NCBI GenBank assembly: GCA_964398805.1
Contig: CAYNNI010000026.1
Location: 1 to 8,610 of the forward strand
Origin: CAISDH01 sp964398805
Lineage (GTDB): Archaea > Micrarchaeota > Micrarchaeia > Micrarchaeales > Micrarchaeaceae
Direction of reading: 5' to 3'
Length of the DNA stretch: 8,610 bases
Positions 1 through 7,188 of the stretch are shown piece by piece. A program made the translations under genes and the position numbers. The notes under the pieces were generated by a model. That model was not told where the DNA came from. It did not search any database and saw only the letters and a list, made by a program, of their open reading frames with translations. Position 1 is the stretch's first letter. Every line of letters starts with the position of its first letter.

Positions 1-212
1 GGTTTGGTGCCTTGTTGCAACCGAGGACCGGCCCCGCCTCCTGGTCCCAACATATGCCGCTAGTTTTTCATCCGTGAGTCTCTCTATCTGCTTTATCACA
101 GATGCGGCGACATGTTTCGCGAATTTCTTCGTGCGGCCATATTGTTGCACGGCAACCCGCGCAACTGCACATATACCTCTCGTATTTTATCTATTTGGTT
201 CTCTATTTTCAT
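1..212 (-). CDS. Possible 5' part of an unknown gene, partial and frameshifted
   Basis: I do not recognise this product and it may not be a gene. On the minus strand an open frame runs from a GTG at 150-148 to the left edge without a stop (50 codons). It reads as a basic, helix-prone protein with pieces such as QQYGRTKKFAKHVAAS and KQIERLTDEKLAAYVG, then an Arg-rich stretch. In a different frame, an ATG at 212-210 opens MKIENQIDKIREVYVQLRG and then hits a stop at about 96. Joining the two needs a -1 shift near 150-153 and gives one plausible N-terminal region. A weak TATA-like TGTAAAT lies about 20 bases upstream of the ATG. No domain is visible and the gene would continue outside the window. 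It could equally be non-coding sequence. Confidence 0.3.
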
Positions 213-334
213 GTTCTTGCCTGGACGCAGGAATTTACAGACGAAGAGAAAAGAGAGCCTGCGTTCGGGTTCATGTTCGATAAGAAGGCCTAAAATTTGC
301 CAGGTTCCTAAGGCGTTAAACAAGGCGCAACGGT

Positions 335-342
335 CTTAAACC
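335..342 (+). promoter_or_regulatory. Candidate archaeal TATA box of guaA
   Basis: TCTTAAAC-like element centred about 24 bases before the ATG at 362. This is the same spacing as the much stronger TATA box of the next gene, which suggests a leaderless guaA transcript starting at or next to the ATG. The element is a weak match to the archaeal TATA consensus and there is no Shine-Dalgarno-like sequence between it and the ATG. The assignment rests on position more than on sequence. Confidence 0.4.
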
Positions 343-361
343 CTCGCACCATAAATTGCAT

Positions 362-1906
362 ATGGGCACGGCAGCTATTCTAGTTTTCAATTTCGGGGGC
401 CAGTACTGCCATCTGATAGGTCGGCGGGTAAGGGACAGCGGCGTGTACTCTGAGATTGCGCCCTCGGATCTCTCCCTGGAGCAGCTCAATTCGCTGTCAG
501 GCAGGCTGGACATCAAAGGCATAATACTCTCGGGAGGCCCCGCGAGCACGTACGAGGAGAACGCGCCGCAGCTCGATGCCAGCATCGTGCAGAGCGGAAT
601 ACCGATCCTTGGCATATGCTACGGCCATCAGCTCCTGGCGCGCTTTTTCGGCGGCAACGTCATCAGGTCAGAAAGGAAGGAGTACGGCAAGTCCCATGTG
701 CGCATAATCAGGCCTGAAGGCGTGCTTGATGGGCTTTCCAGGAGGGAAACCGTCTGGATGAGCCACGGCGATACTGTGCTCAGCCTGCCGGAAGGCATGG
801 AGGTGCTCGCCCACACGGACAGCTGCTCCGTTGCAGCATTCAGGCACAAGGCGAAGCCGATATTCGGCGTGCAGTGGCATCCGGAGGTGGCGCACACGAG
901 GAACGGCGAGCGCATGCTGGGCAATTTCGTGTTCGGCATATGCAAAGCCGAGCGCAGCTGGGATGTGAAAAAGAACATAGAAAGGTACGTGGAAGGCATA
1001 AAAGAGGCGACCAAAGGAGGCAGCGCGATAATGGCTCTGAGCGGCGGCATCGACTCCTGCACCGCCGCGGCACTCTGCGCGAAGGCCATGGGCAGCAGGC
1101 TCACCGCGGTCTTCGTGGACAACGGCCTGATGCGGGAGAACGAGACGGAGGAGATAAGGGAAGCCGCAAAGAGGCTCGGGATGAGGCTTGTAGTCGTCGA
1201 CGCTGCTGGCGCGTTCATGAGCGCGCTCAATGGCGTCTCCGACCCCGAGGAGAAAAGGAAGGTGATAGGCAGGGAGTTCGTGCGCACATTCGAGCGCGCG
1301 GCGCGCAGCATAGGCGCGGATTACCTTGTTCAGGGCACCATATACCCCGATCGCATAGAGTCCGGACGCTCGGAGGGCTCCGACATCATCAAGACCCACC
1401 ACAACGTCGGAGGACTCCCGCCGGACATCAAGTTCAAGGGCGTAGTCGAGCCGCTAAGGGATCTGTACAAGGACGAGGTCAGGAAGCTTGCGCCGGAGCT
1501 GGGCATACCGGGCGATATCGTGCGGCGCCAGCCTTTCCCGGGCCCAGGGCTCGCGGTCAGGATAGTGGGTGCAATCAGCGCAGAAAAGCTTCAACTGCTG
1601 CGCAAGGCCGATGCCATCGTCGCCGAAGAGGTCGACAGGTCGCGCATGAAGGATAAGCTCTGGCAGTACTTCGCGGTTCTCACCAACGCAAGGAGCACAG
1701 GAGTCAAGGGCGACGCGCGGGCATACGGGAGCGTGATAGCGATAAGGGCGGTGGAAAGCAGCGAGGCTATGACCGCGAATTTCGCAAGGATGCCCTACAG
1801 CCTCCTGGAGAGGATATCCGCCAGGCTAACAGGCGAGATACCCGAGGTGGTGCGCGTAGTGTACGACATAACCGACAAGCCGCCTGCAACGATAGAATGG
1901 GAGTAA
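362..1906 (+). CDS. guaA: GMP synthase (glutamine-hydrolysing), single-chain
   Basis: Cytosolic enzyme of guanine nucleotide synthesis: XMP + ATP + glutamine to GMP. The 514-residue chain has the normal full length. The N-terminal class I glutamine amidotransferase domain (about 1-195) carries the nucleophile Cys86 in GICYGHQ and His173/Glu175 in WHPE. The ATP-pyrophosphatase domain begins near 205 with the P-loop SGGIDS (227-232). The XMP-binding and dimerisation domain has RRQPFPGPGLAVRI (388-401) and ends in the family signature KPPATIEWE. Many euryarchaea split these activities over two proteins; here both are fused. The usual Asp-Phe-Gly at the N-terminus reads Asn-Phe-Gly (10-12). I chose the ATG at 362 over an in-frame TTG at 356 because homologues begin just before this strand and the TATA spacing fits. 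The IMP dehydrogenase gene follows after 64 bases. Identity is secure. Confidence 0.97.
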   Translation: MGTAAILVFNFGGQYCHLIGRRVRDSGVYSEIAPSDLSLEQLNSLSGRLDIKGIILSGGPASTYEENAPQLDASIVQSGIPILGICYGHQLLARFFGGNVIRSERKEYGKSHVRIIRPEGVLDGLSRRETVWMSHGDTVLSLPEGMEVLAHTDSCSVAAFRHKAKPIFGVQWHPEVAHTRNGERMLGNFVFGICKAERSWDVKKNIERYVEGIKEATKGGSAIMALSGGIDSCTAAALCAKAMGSRLTAVFVDNGLMRENETEEIREAAKRLGMRLVVVDAAGAFMSALNGVSDPEEKRKVIGREFVRTFERAARSIGADYLVQGTIYPDRIESGRSEGSDIIKTHHNVGGLPPDIKFKGVVEPLRDLYKDEVRKLAPELGIPGDIVRRQPFPGPGLAVRIVGAISAEKLQLLRKADAIVAEEVDRSRMKDKLWQYFAVLTNARSTGVKGDARAYGSVIAIRAVESSEAMTANFARMPYSLLERISARLTGEIPEVVRVVYDITDKPPATIEWE

Positions 1907-1941
1907 GGCAGGTACCTGCATCCAAAATTCCAATCCCAAAC

Positions 1942-1951
1942 TTTATAAATA
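1942..1951 (+). promoter_or_regulatory. Strong archaeal TATA box of guaB
   Basis: TTTATAAATA is a near-perfect archaeal TATA box, in an AT-rich 20 bases within a GC-rich neighbourhood. Its centre is about 24-25 bases before the guaB ATG at 1971, so transcription should start at or within a base or two of the ATG, giving a leaderless message. No Shine-Dalgarno sequence precedes the ATG, which agrees. guaB therefore probably has its own promoter despite lying only 64 bases after guaA. Confidence 0.8.
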
Positions 1952-1970
1952 TCGAAAGCACATAGCGCAC

Positions 1971-3080
1971 ATGGAAAAGATAGGCCACAGGCTCGCCAAT
2001 CCGATACGTGTCTATGCCTTCGAGGAGCTTCTCCTTCTTCCAGGTTTTGCGCAGACCAGCCCGAAGGATATAGACCTGGGCTTCGAGCTCGCCGGCCTGC
2101 GGCTCGGCATGCCGTTCATATCGTCGCCGATGGACACTGTCACGGAATCCGAAATGGCGACGGCGCTGGCGCTGAACGGCTGTCTAGGCGTCCTGCACAG
2201 GAACTGCAGCGTCAACGAGGCGGTGCAGATGGCCGAGAAGGTGAAGGCGTTCGAGCCTGGCTCAGGTTCGGGAGCAAGCGCCCTGAAAGATGCCGATGGC
2301 AGGCTTGCTGTGGGCGCAGCCATCTCCCCGCTGGACATGGAGCGCGCAACCGCGCTCGCAGACAAGGTCGACCTGCTCTTCAGCGATGTCGCAAGCTTCC
2401 ACAACAAGAAGGTGATGGACGGGTCGAAGCGGGTCATGAAGGAAACCGGCAAGAAGCTCGTGATAGGCAACATGGGCACGAAGGAGGGCGTGCTCCACGT
2501 CGTGAGCGAGCTCGGGGCCGAGAACATCGCGGCAGTCAAGGTTGGGATGGGCGGCGGCTCCATATGCATAACCACCGACGTCACAGGCGTAGGGTCGCCG
2601 TGCACCTTCGCCGTGGAGCAGGCCGCAGACGCGTTGAACGAGCTGGGCCTGCTGGACAGGATACCGATAATAGCGGATGGCGGGATACGCCACGCAAAGG
2701 ACATCGCCATCTGCATGGGCCTTGGCGCCTCCCTTGCCATGCTCGGCAACCTGTTTGCAAGATGCGAGGAAAGTCCGGGCGAGCGCGTCGAGAGGGACGG
2801 GAAGCCTCACAAGGTCTACTGGGGCATGGGCAGCGAGGAGGCACGGGCTAAGAGGCTGGCTCTCGACAGGTACCAGGACTACGGAGAGGGCAAGAACATA
2901 GCGGAAGGCATCAAGACCTACGTCCCCATCGAGGGCAGGGTGTCCGATGTCGCGGACAGGCTCGCCTCGGAGCTGCGCGTCTCCATGGGCTATGTCGGCG
3001 CGAAGGACATAAGGGAGATGAGGGACAAGGCGCGCATAGTCCTGAGGTCCGCAAAAGAACCGGAAATCGCGCAGAAGTGA
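1971..3080 (+). CDS. guaB: IMP dehydrogenase lacking CBS domains
   Basis: Oxidises IMP to XMP with NAD+, the committed step to GMP, supplying GuaA encoded next to it. It is a TIM-barrel protein of the IMPDH/GMP reductase family. Visible motifs: PMDTVTE (53-59), HRNC (76-79), the catalytic loop GGGSICIT with Cys199, IADGGIR (234-240), EESPGE (266-271), WGMGS (284-288), the flap Arg300-Tyr301, and MGYVGA (339-344). The loop resembles the human IMPDH form GSICIT. At 369 residues it is far shorter than the usual ~480-510: where the paired CBS (Bateman) module normally sits, after KAFEPG, there is only a short Gly/Ser-rich linker (about 97-111). GMP reductase is the alternative because it also lacks CBS domains and has Glu after the GMGS serine. 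The Arg-Tyr flap, the EGRV segment and the guaA neighbour favour IMPDH. Confidence 0.88.
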   Translation: MEKIGHRLANPIRVYAFEELLLLPGFAQTSPKDIDLGFELAGLRLGMPFISSPMDTVTESEMATALALNGCLGVLHRNCSVNEAVQMAEKVKAFEPGSGSGASALKDADGRLAVGAAISPLDMERATALADKVDLLFSDVASFHNKKVMDGSKRVMKETGKKLVIGNMGTKEGVLHVVSELGAENIAAVKVGMGGGSICITTDVTGVGSPCTFAVEQAADALNELGLLDRIPIIADGGIRHAKDIAICMGLGASLAMLGNLFARCEESPGERVERDGKPHKVYWGMGSEEARAKRLALDRYQDYGEGKNIAEGIKTYVPIEGRVSDVADRLASELRVSMGYVGAKDIREMRDKARIVLRSAKEPEIAQK

Positions 3081-3112
3081 GCTCACGACGACGTGCGAAG
3101 TGCCCCGCAAGC

Positions 3113-3121
3113 CATAAATAT
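3113..3121 (+). promoter_or_regulatory. TATA box of the small broken gene
   Basis: CATAAATAT is a good archaeal TATA box, placed 33 bases after the guaB stop. Transcription would start near 3142. A GGGG stretch (3143-3146) then lies just before an ATG at 3152, which could act as a ribosome-binding site. The promoter is the best sign that a gene started here. Confidence 0.55.
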
Positions 3122-3151
3122 CATCCGAAACAGAGTGCTTTCGGGGATGGC

Positions 3152-3557
3152 ATGACTACCACAAGCATGGGGCGCGCGGGCACTGCGAGGCCTGCCAGGA
3201 TAAGGGATATAGCGCTGCAGTTGGCCGATGGCCGGGTTTTACCGCAGCAAAGAACGCGGCGGAGATGCGCCTGACCGAAGAGGAACAGGCTCCGCTGAGG
3301 CAGAAGGCCATAAAGGGCATAAAAGACCTGGATAAGCTCAACTATCTGGTCTGCATGGTGCAGGTGAAGGAAGAGTTCGGGCTTGCCGACAAGGATCTCG
3401 ATTTTCTGAGGCGCGAGCCGTACAAGAGCAAGGTGCAGCATGTGGTCCAGGGCGTCATATCCCGCGGCCACGGCTCGCTCGCGAGATAGTCTCGGGCCTT
3501 CACATAGAAGACGTGATCGCGGAGAAGATGCAGTTCCAGAGCATGATGCGGATATGA
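3152..3557 (+). pseudogene. Unrecognised small gene broken by two apparent -1 frameshifts
   Basis: I do not recognise the family. Three frames join head to tail. From ATG 3152, one frame reads ARIRDIALQLADGRV up to about 3235. A second, open from 3118 to a TAG at 3489, gives the core TAAKNAAEMRLTEEEQAPLR and continues through KDLDKLNYLVCMVQVKEEFG. A third, from about 3475, reads AREIVSGLHIEDVIAEKMQF to a TGA at 3555-3557. Each switch is -1, as if one base were missing. Joined, they give about 135 residues, mostly helical and charged, with no membrane segment or signal peptide. The final TGA directly abuts the stop codon of convergent metG, as a true gene end would in this compact region. If no shift exists, the remaining candidate is a 74-codon ORF at 3265-3489. 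Decay and sequence error fit equally well. Confidence 0.5.
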
Positions 3558-5015
3558 CTACTCCTTGATTTTCTGGAACAGGTAGCCGCCTTTCTTCACG
3601 CTGCCCTCGAACTTCCGGAATCTGCAGTCCTCGATGCCGCCCAGCCCGACCCCGAGCTGCGCGTTTATCTTTTCCGAGGTCTCCGGCATGAAGGGATAGA
3701 GGAGCAGCGCGATGATCCTGCACGACTCGAGCAGATTGTAGAGCGCCTCGCCGAGCTCTGCCCCCTGAAGCTTCCAAGCCTCGCGCTGGTTGACATACCT
3801 GTTCGCAGCCCTTACGAAAGCCCAGATCTCATCCAGCGCATTGCACAGGTCAAGGCCCTCGATACGCCTTTTTATGCTCTCAAGGTTGAGCGCGCTCTCG
3901 AGCTCCGGCTTGCCCTCTATGCTTCCGCCGTACCTCTCTGCAAGGGTGAGCACGCGGTATACCAGGTTTCCAAGATCCGCGACCAGCTCGCCGTTTATCC
4001 TCGCGACCAGTGCCGCCTCGGAGAAGTTGCCATCCTCGCCGAACGGCATCTCCCTGAGCAGGAAATACCGCAGCGCGTCGGCCGAGTATTTCTTCGCGAT
4101 GCCGAGGGGGTCCACCGCATTTCCCAGCGACTTCGACATCTTCCTGCCGTCCACTGTCCACCAGCCATGCGAGAACACCTTGCGCGGCGGCTCCACGCCA
4201 GCCGCGAAGAGCAGCGCGGGCCATATGACCGCGTGGAACCAGCTGATGTCCTTTCCGACAAGGTGGACGTCGGCGGGCCAGAATTCGCCGGAGACGCCGC
4301 CAGGCCAGCCCAGCGCGCTCAGGTAGTTTACTAACGCGTCTACCCACACGTATATCGTGTGCTTCTGTTCGTAGGGGAACGGTATGCCCCAGGCGACGTT
4401 CGGCCTGCTTATGCTTATGTCCTTCAGGCCCTCCTTGACGCGGTTGATCATCTCCGACGCGCGGAATTCCGGAGATAGGAATTGCGGGTTCTTCTCGTAC
4501 AGCTCCAGCAGCCTGTCCTGGAACTTGCTGAGCCTGAAGAAGTACGCCTCCTCCTTGAGCCTTGCGACCTCGCGCCCGCATTCCGGGCACCTGCCCTCCT
4601 TAAGCTGGAGCTCGGTCCAGAAGGTCTCCTCATGGACGCAGTACCAGCCCTCGTACGTGCCCTTGTAGATATGGCCGTTGTCGTAAACCTTCCGGATGAA
4701 CTCGGTCACTGCCTTGACGTGCCGCTCTTCCGTGGTGCGTATGAAGTCGTCATAGGAGATGTCCAGGCTCTTCCATGCGGCTTTGTACTCGTCCGCGATC
4801 CTGTCCACGAACTCCTTCGGGCTCTCCCCTGCGTTCGCCGCGGCCTTCGCCACCTTCTCGCCGTGCTCGTCCGTGCCGGTGAGGAAGAGCACGTCGTCGC
4901 CCCCCAGCCTGTGCCAGCGCGCGATCGCGTCGGCAGCCACGCTCGTATACGCATGGCCAAGGTGCGGCCTGTCGTTGACGTAGAAAATCGGCGTGGTTAT
5001 GTAGAATCTTCCCAT
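3558..5015 (-). CDS. metG: Methionyl-tRNA synthetase, short bacterial-like form
   Basis: Charges tRNA-Met with methionine in the cytosol. Class I motifs are clear: HLGH (18-21, the HIGH motif), TGTDEHGEK (46-54), and KMSKS (292-296), with an anticodon-binding helical domain from about 340 to the end. At 485 residues it lacks the C-terminal OB-fold tRNA-binding extension found in many MetRS. The connective-peptide region (GWYC, then CPECGREV, then EEAYFFRLSKFQ) resembles bacterial single-knuckle enzymes such as the Bacillus/Thermus type. Cys126, Cys143 and Cys146 remain, but the position of the second knuckle cysteine is Glu129, preceded by His128. I chose ATG 5015 because homologues start at the following RFYITTPIFYVN strand. 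The frame opens further upstream to 5117, but that part has no family match and would overlap mcm. The gene diverges from mcm. Confidence 0.96.
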   Translation of the reverse strand: MGRFYITTPIFYVNDRPHLGHAYTSVAADAIARWHRLGGDDVLFLTGTDEHGEKVAKAAANAGESPKEFVDRIADEYKAAWKSLDISYDDFIRTTEERHVKAVTEFIRKVYDNGHIYKGTYEGWYCVHEETFWTELQLKEGRCPECGREVARLKEEAYFFRLSKFQDRLLELYEKNPQFLSPEFRASEMINRVKEGLKDISISRPNVAWGIPFPYEQKHTIYVWVDALVNYLSALGWPGGVSGEFWPADVHLVGKDISWFHAVIWPALLFAAGVEPPRKVFSHGWWTVDGRKMSKSLGNAVDPLGIAKKYSADALRYFLLREMPFGEDGNFSEAALVARINGELVADLGNLVYRVLTLAERYGGSIEGKPELESALNLESIKRRIEGLDLCNALDEIWAFVRAANRYVNQREAWKLQGAELGEALYNLLESCRIIALLLYPFMPETSEKINAQLGVGLGGIEDCRFRKFEGSVKKGGYLFQKIKE

Positions 5016-5061
5016 GCTGCCTGCCCGTGCCCAATAGCGGAAGTCGTCGCTCCCGAATAGA

Positions 5062-5099
5062 AGGTTTATGAATCTTGAGAGCGCTAGCTTATAATAAGT
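5062..5099. promoter_or_regulatory. Divergent metG/mcm promoter region with two TATA-like elements
   Basis: The 94-base gap between metG and mcm holds two AT-rich elements. AAGGTTTATGAA (5061-5072) is suitably placed to drive mcm on the plus strand, with a start near 5092 and a 17-base leader containing GGGGG. CTTATAATAAG (5089-5099) is too close to the mcm ATG to serve it at normal spacing. Read on the minus strand it can drive metG, with a start near 5068 and a leader of about 50 bases. The first element could also serve metG when read on the minus strand. The two core promoters would overlap. Confidence 0.45.
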
Positions 5100-5100
5100 A

Positions 5101-5105
5101 GGGGG
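5101..5105 (+). promoter_or_regulatory. Shine-Dalgarno-like GGGGG before mcm
   Basis: A run of five G, four bases before the ATG at 5110, can pair with the CCUCC end of 16S rRNA. It supports this start and implies that mcm has a short leader, unlike the apparently leaderless guaA and guaB. Confidence 0.5.
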
Positions 5106-5109
5106 TAGA

Positions 5110-7188
5110 ATGGACACTCAGCTCGAGTCTATAAAGTCGCGCTTCGACGAGTTCTTCGACGCCTACTACAAGGAAGCCATATCAGACATAATCGTGGCCT
5201 TCCCGGACAAGCGCAGCCTACTCATCGACTCGAAGCTGCTGAGCAGGTACGACCCCGAGCTCGCGAACGAGCTCGTGGAGCGGCCGGACAACGTCCTAGA
5301 AGCGGCGAACGAGGCGCTGAAGCAGCGCCTGAAGGACTCCAAGCGCCCGCAGGACTCCGGCAAGGAGGGCGCGGAGCCGCACGCGAGGTTCTTCGGCCAG
5401 ACGGTAAACATGCCGATGGTCCAGGACGTGGGCTCGCAGTTCATAGGCAAGCTCATACTCCTCGACGGCCTGATAATCAAGCGCTCGGAGATCAACCCCA
5501 AGGTCCACATCGGCGTTTACAGGTGCACGTACTGCGGCGCGACGTACAGGCTCCGCACCGACCGCGACGAGGTGCCCGAGCTGTGCCCTCAGTGCAAGAG
5601 GAAGTCTCTGCGCCAGGACTCCGAGGCGTCGGAGTTCACTGACCTGCAGAAGATAGCCGTGCAGGATCCGCTGGAGAAGCTGCGGGGGAGCGCGCCGACG
5701 TGGCAGCTCGAGGTCTGGATGGAGGACGACATGGTCAACACCGTGCTTCCCGGCGACAGGATCGATCTCACGGGCATACTCCGCATAAGGCCGAGGCGCA
5801 ACGTTCGCGGCAAGCTGGAGAAGAACCTTTACACCATGTTCCTCGACGCGGTGTCGATAGTGCCTAAGCAGAAGGAGTTCACGGACATACCGATAAGCGA
5901 CGCGGAGGAGCGGGAGATAAGGGAGCTCGCCAAGAGCCCGGACATATTCGAGAACATAGCGAGGTCCATAGTTCCCTCCATCTTCGGCCACGACGAGATA
6001 AAGCAGGCGATAGTGCTGCAGCTGTTCGGCGGAACCCCGGGCAAGACGCTCGTCGACGGCGGCGCGATAAGGAGCGACATGCACATACTGCTCATAGGCG
6101 ACCCTGGCAGCGCGAAGACGCGCATACTGCAGTCCGTGTCCGCGCTGGTGCCGAAGGGCATATACGTCAGCGGAAAGTCCGTGACAGGCGGGGGCATGAC
6201 CGCAGTGGCGGAGCGTGACGAGTTCGCGGAATACGGCTGGACGCTCAGGGCCGGCGCACTTGTGCTCGCGAGCGGCGGGGTGTGCTGCATAGACGAGTTC
6301 GACAAGCTCGAGGACAACGACCGCGCCGCGCTCCACGAGGCGCTCGAGTCGCAGTCCATAAGCATAGCGAAGGCAGGCATAGTCGCGAGATTCGTGGCGA
6401 AGACCGCTGTGCTCGCCGCTGCCAACCCGCGCTACGGCCGCTTCGACCCGAACATCTATCCCTCTGAGCAGTTCGACATACCGCCGACGCTCCTGAGCAG
6501 GTTCGACCTGATATTCCCGATAAAGGACATTCTGGACGAGGAGCTCGACAGGAGCATAGCGAAGCACATACTCACTCAGCACGCTGCCGCTGGCGCGCAG
6601 CTTGCCTCAATTCAGCAGTACGAGCAGGTGGAGAAGCCGCCGATAGACGGCGAGGCGCTCAGGAGGTACGTCGCGTACGCGAAGAAGAGCATAGTGCCCA
6701 GGCTCAGCGACGAGGCGGCAAGCCGCATACAGGACTACTACATAGAGCTCAGGAAGCTGGGCTCGAGGATGGGCACTGTGCCCATAACGCCCAGGCAGAT
6801 AGAGGGCCTCGTGCGCATGGCGGAGGCGAGCGCCAAGGCGAGGCTCTCCGAACTGGTGGAGCTTTCCGACGCCGAAAGGGCGATCCGCCTCAGCGAGTTC
6901 ATGCTCAAGACGCTTGCAGTCGACCGCGGCGGCAGGCGCGATGTCGACATACTTCTTACCGGCATGCCCAGGGAGAAGGTGGACAAGATGAACACTGTCA
7001 TGGGAATAATCAGCAGGCTCGAGTCATCGGAGGGCATGGCGAAGCTCGAGCGCGTGGTAGAGGAGGCGATGAAGGAGAACATCGACGCCGTGACCGCGAA
7101 CAAGTACATAAACGAGCTCGAGCGCAGCGGAGACATCTTCAGGCCGAGGTCAGGAGTCGTCAAGATCGTGAGGCACGAGGCGGAGTGA
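5110..7188 (+). CDS. mcm: MCM replicative DNA helicase
   Basis: ATP-driven ring helicase that unwinds DNA at archaeal replication forks, normally as a homohexamer working with GINS and Cdc45/RecJ-type partners. The 692 residues match a full archaeal MCM. The N-terminal domain (to about 255) carries a zinc knuckle, Cys139/Cys142 with Cys159/Cys162. The AAA+ core (about 280-570) has Walker A GDPGSAKT (330-337), Walker B CCIDEFDKL (392-400), a pre-sensor hairpin with SISIAKAGIVA (Lys421), sensor 1 AAANP (Asn439), the arginine finger SRFD (Arg464) and sensor 2 ITPRQIEGL (Arg562). A winged-helix-like C-terminus follows about 625. Walker A differs slightly from the usual GDPGTAKS. No intein is present. 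The stop codon directly touches the idi start, so the two are probably co-transcribed. Confidence 0.97.
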   Translation: MDTQLESIKSRFDEFFDAYYKEAISDIIVAFPDKRSLLIDSKLLSRYDPELANELVERPDNVLEAANEALKQRLKDSKRPQDSGKEGAEPHARFFGQTVNMPMVQDVGSQFIGKLILLDGLIIKRSEINPKVHIGVYRCTYCGATYRLRTDRDEVPELCPQCKRKSLRQDSEASEFTDLQKIAVQDPLEKLRGSAPTWQLEVWMEDDMVNTVLPGDRIDLTGILRIRPRRNVRGKLEKNLYTMFLDAVSIVPKQKEFTDIPISDAEEREIRELAKSPDIFENIARSIVPSIFGHDEIKQAIVLQLFGGTPGKTLVDGGAIRSDMHILLIGDPGSAKTRILQSVSALVPKGIYVSGKSVTGGGMTAVAERDEFAEYGWTLRAGALVLASGGVCCIDEFDKLEDNDRAALHEALESQSISIAKAGIVARFVAKTAVLAAANPRYGRFDPNIYPSEQFDIPPTLLSRFDLIFPIKDILDEELDRSIAKHILTQHAAAGAQLASIQQYEQVEKPPIDGEALRRYVAYAKKSIVPRLSDEAASRIQDYYIELRKLGSRMGTVPITPRQIEGLVRMAEASAKARLSELVELSDAERAIRLSEFMLKTLAVDRGGRRDVDILLTGMPREKVDKMNTVMGIISRLESSEGMAKLERVVEEAMKENIDAVTANKYINELERSGDIFRPRSGVVKIVRHEAE

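Larger units (their letters stand above)
1..361. other. Gene-poor left end, AT-richer than the rest
   Basis: This stretch is visibly richer in A and T than the downstream genes and has no confidently assignable gene. It holds the doubtful minus-strand fragment above and the guaA core promoter near 335-342. A plus-strand frame ending at 293 finishes with a protein-like tail (EFTDEEKREPAFGFMFDKKA), but its upstream part reads as random sequence, so I do not call it. A weak GGACC/GGTCC stem (25-29 with 43-47) is the only hairpin I see. No tRNA or rRNA signature is visible. Confidence 0.5.

Noticed and set aside
25..47. GGACC/GGTCC hairpin near the left edge
   Set aside because: The stem is only five pairs with a 13-base loop and no T run follows. 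It is expected by chance in GC-rich sequence.
102..293. 63-codon plus-strand ORF with a protein-like tail
   Set aside because: Only its last ~20 residues look like a real protein. The rest is irregular and there is no promoter or ribosome-binding site before it.
356..361. TTG start of guaA two codons upstream
   Set aside because: The ATG at 362 is a better start codon, lies at the right distance from the TATA-like element and matches family N-termini.
874..1656. 260-codon plus-strand frame inside guaA
   Set aside because: It is an out-of-frame shadow of the ATP-pyrophosphatase domain, extremely rich in Arg and Gly.
2262..3110. 282-codon minus-strand frame opposite guaB
   Set aside because: It is the antisense shadow of a well-identified gene, rich in His, Ala and Arg, with no recognisable motif.
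3232..3245. Programmed -1 frameshifting at GGGTTTTA in the small gene
   Set aside because: The run does not form a proper X-XXY-YYZ slippery site in the incoming frame and I see no strong downstream stem. A second shift would also be needed near 3480.
5016..5117. 34-codon N-terminal extension of metG to an upstream ATG
   Set aside because: It would overlap mcm by 8 bases, matches nothing at MetRS N-termini, and would run through both candidate TATA elements.
5296..6582. 428-codon open frame on the minus strand opposite mcm
   Set aside because: It lies antisense to a complete, motif-bearing MCM. Long antisense frames are expected in GC-rich coding DNA, and this one shows no domain.
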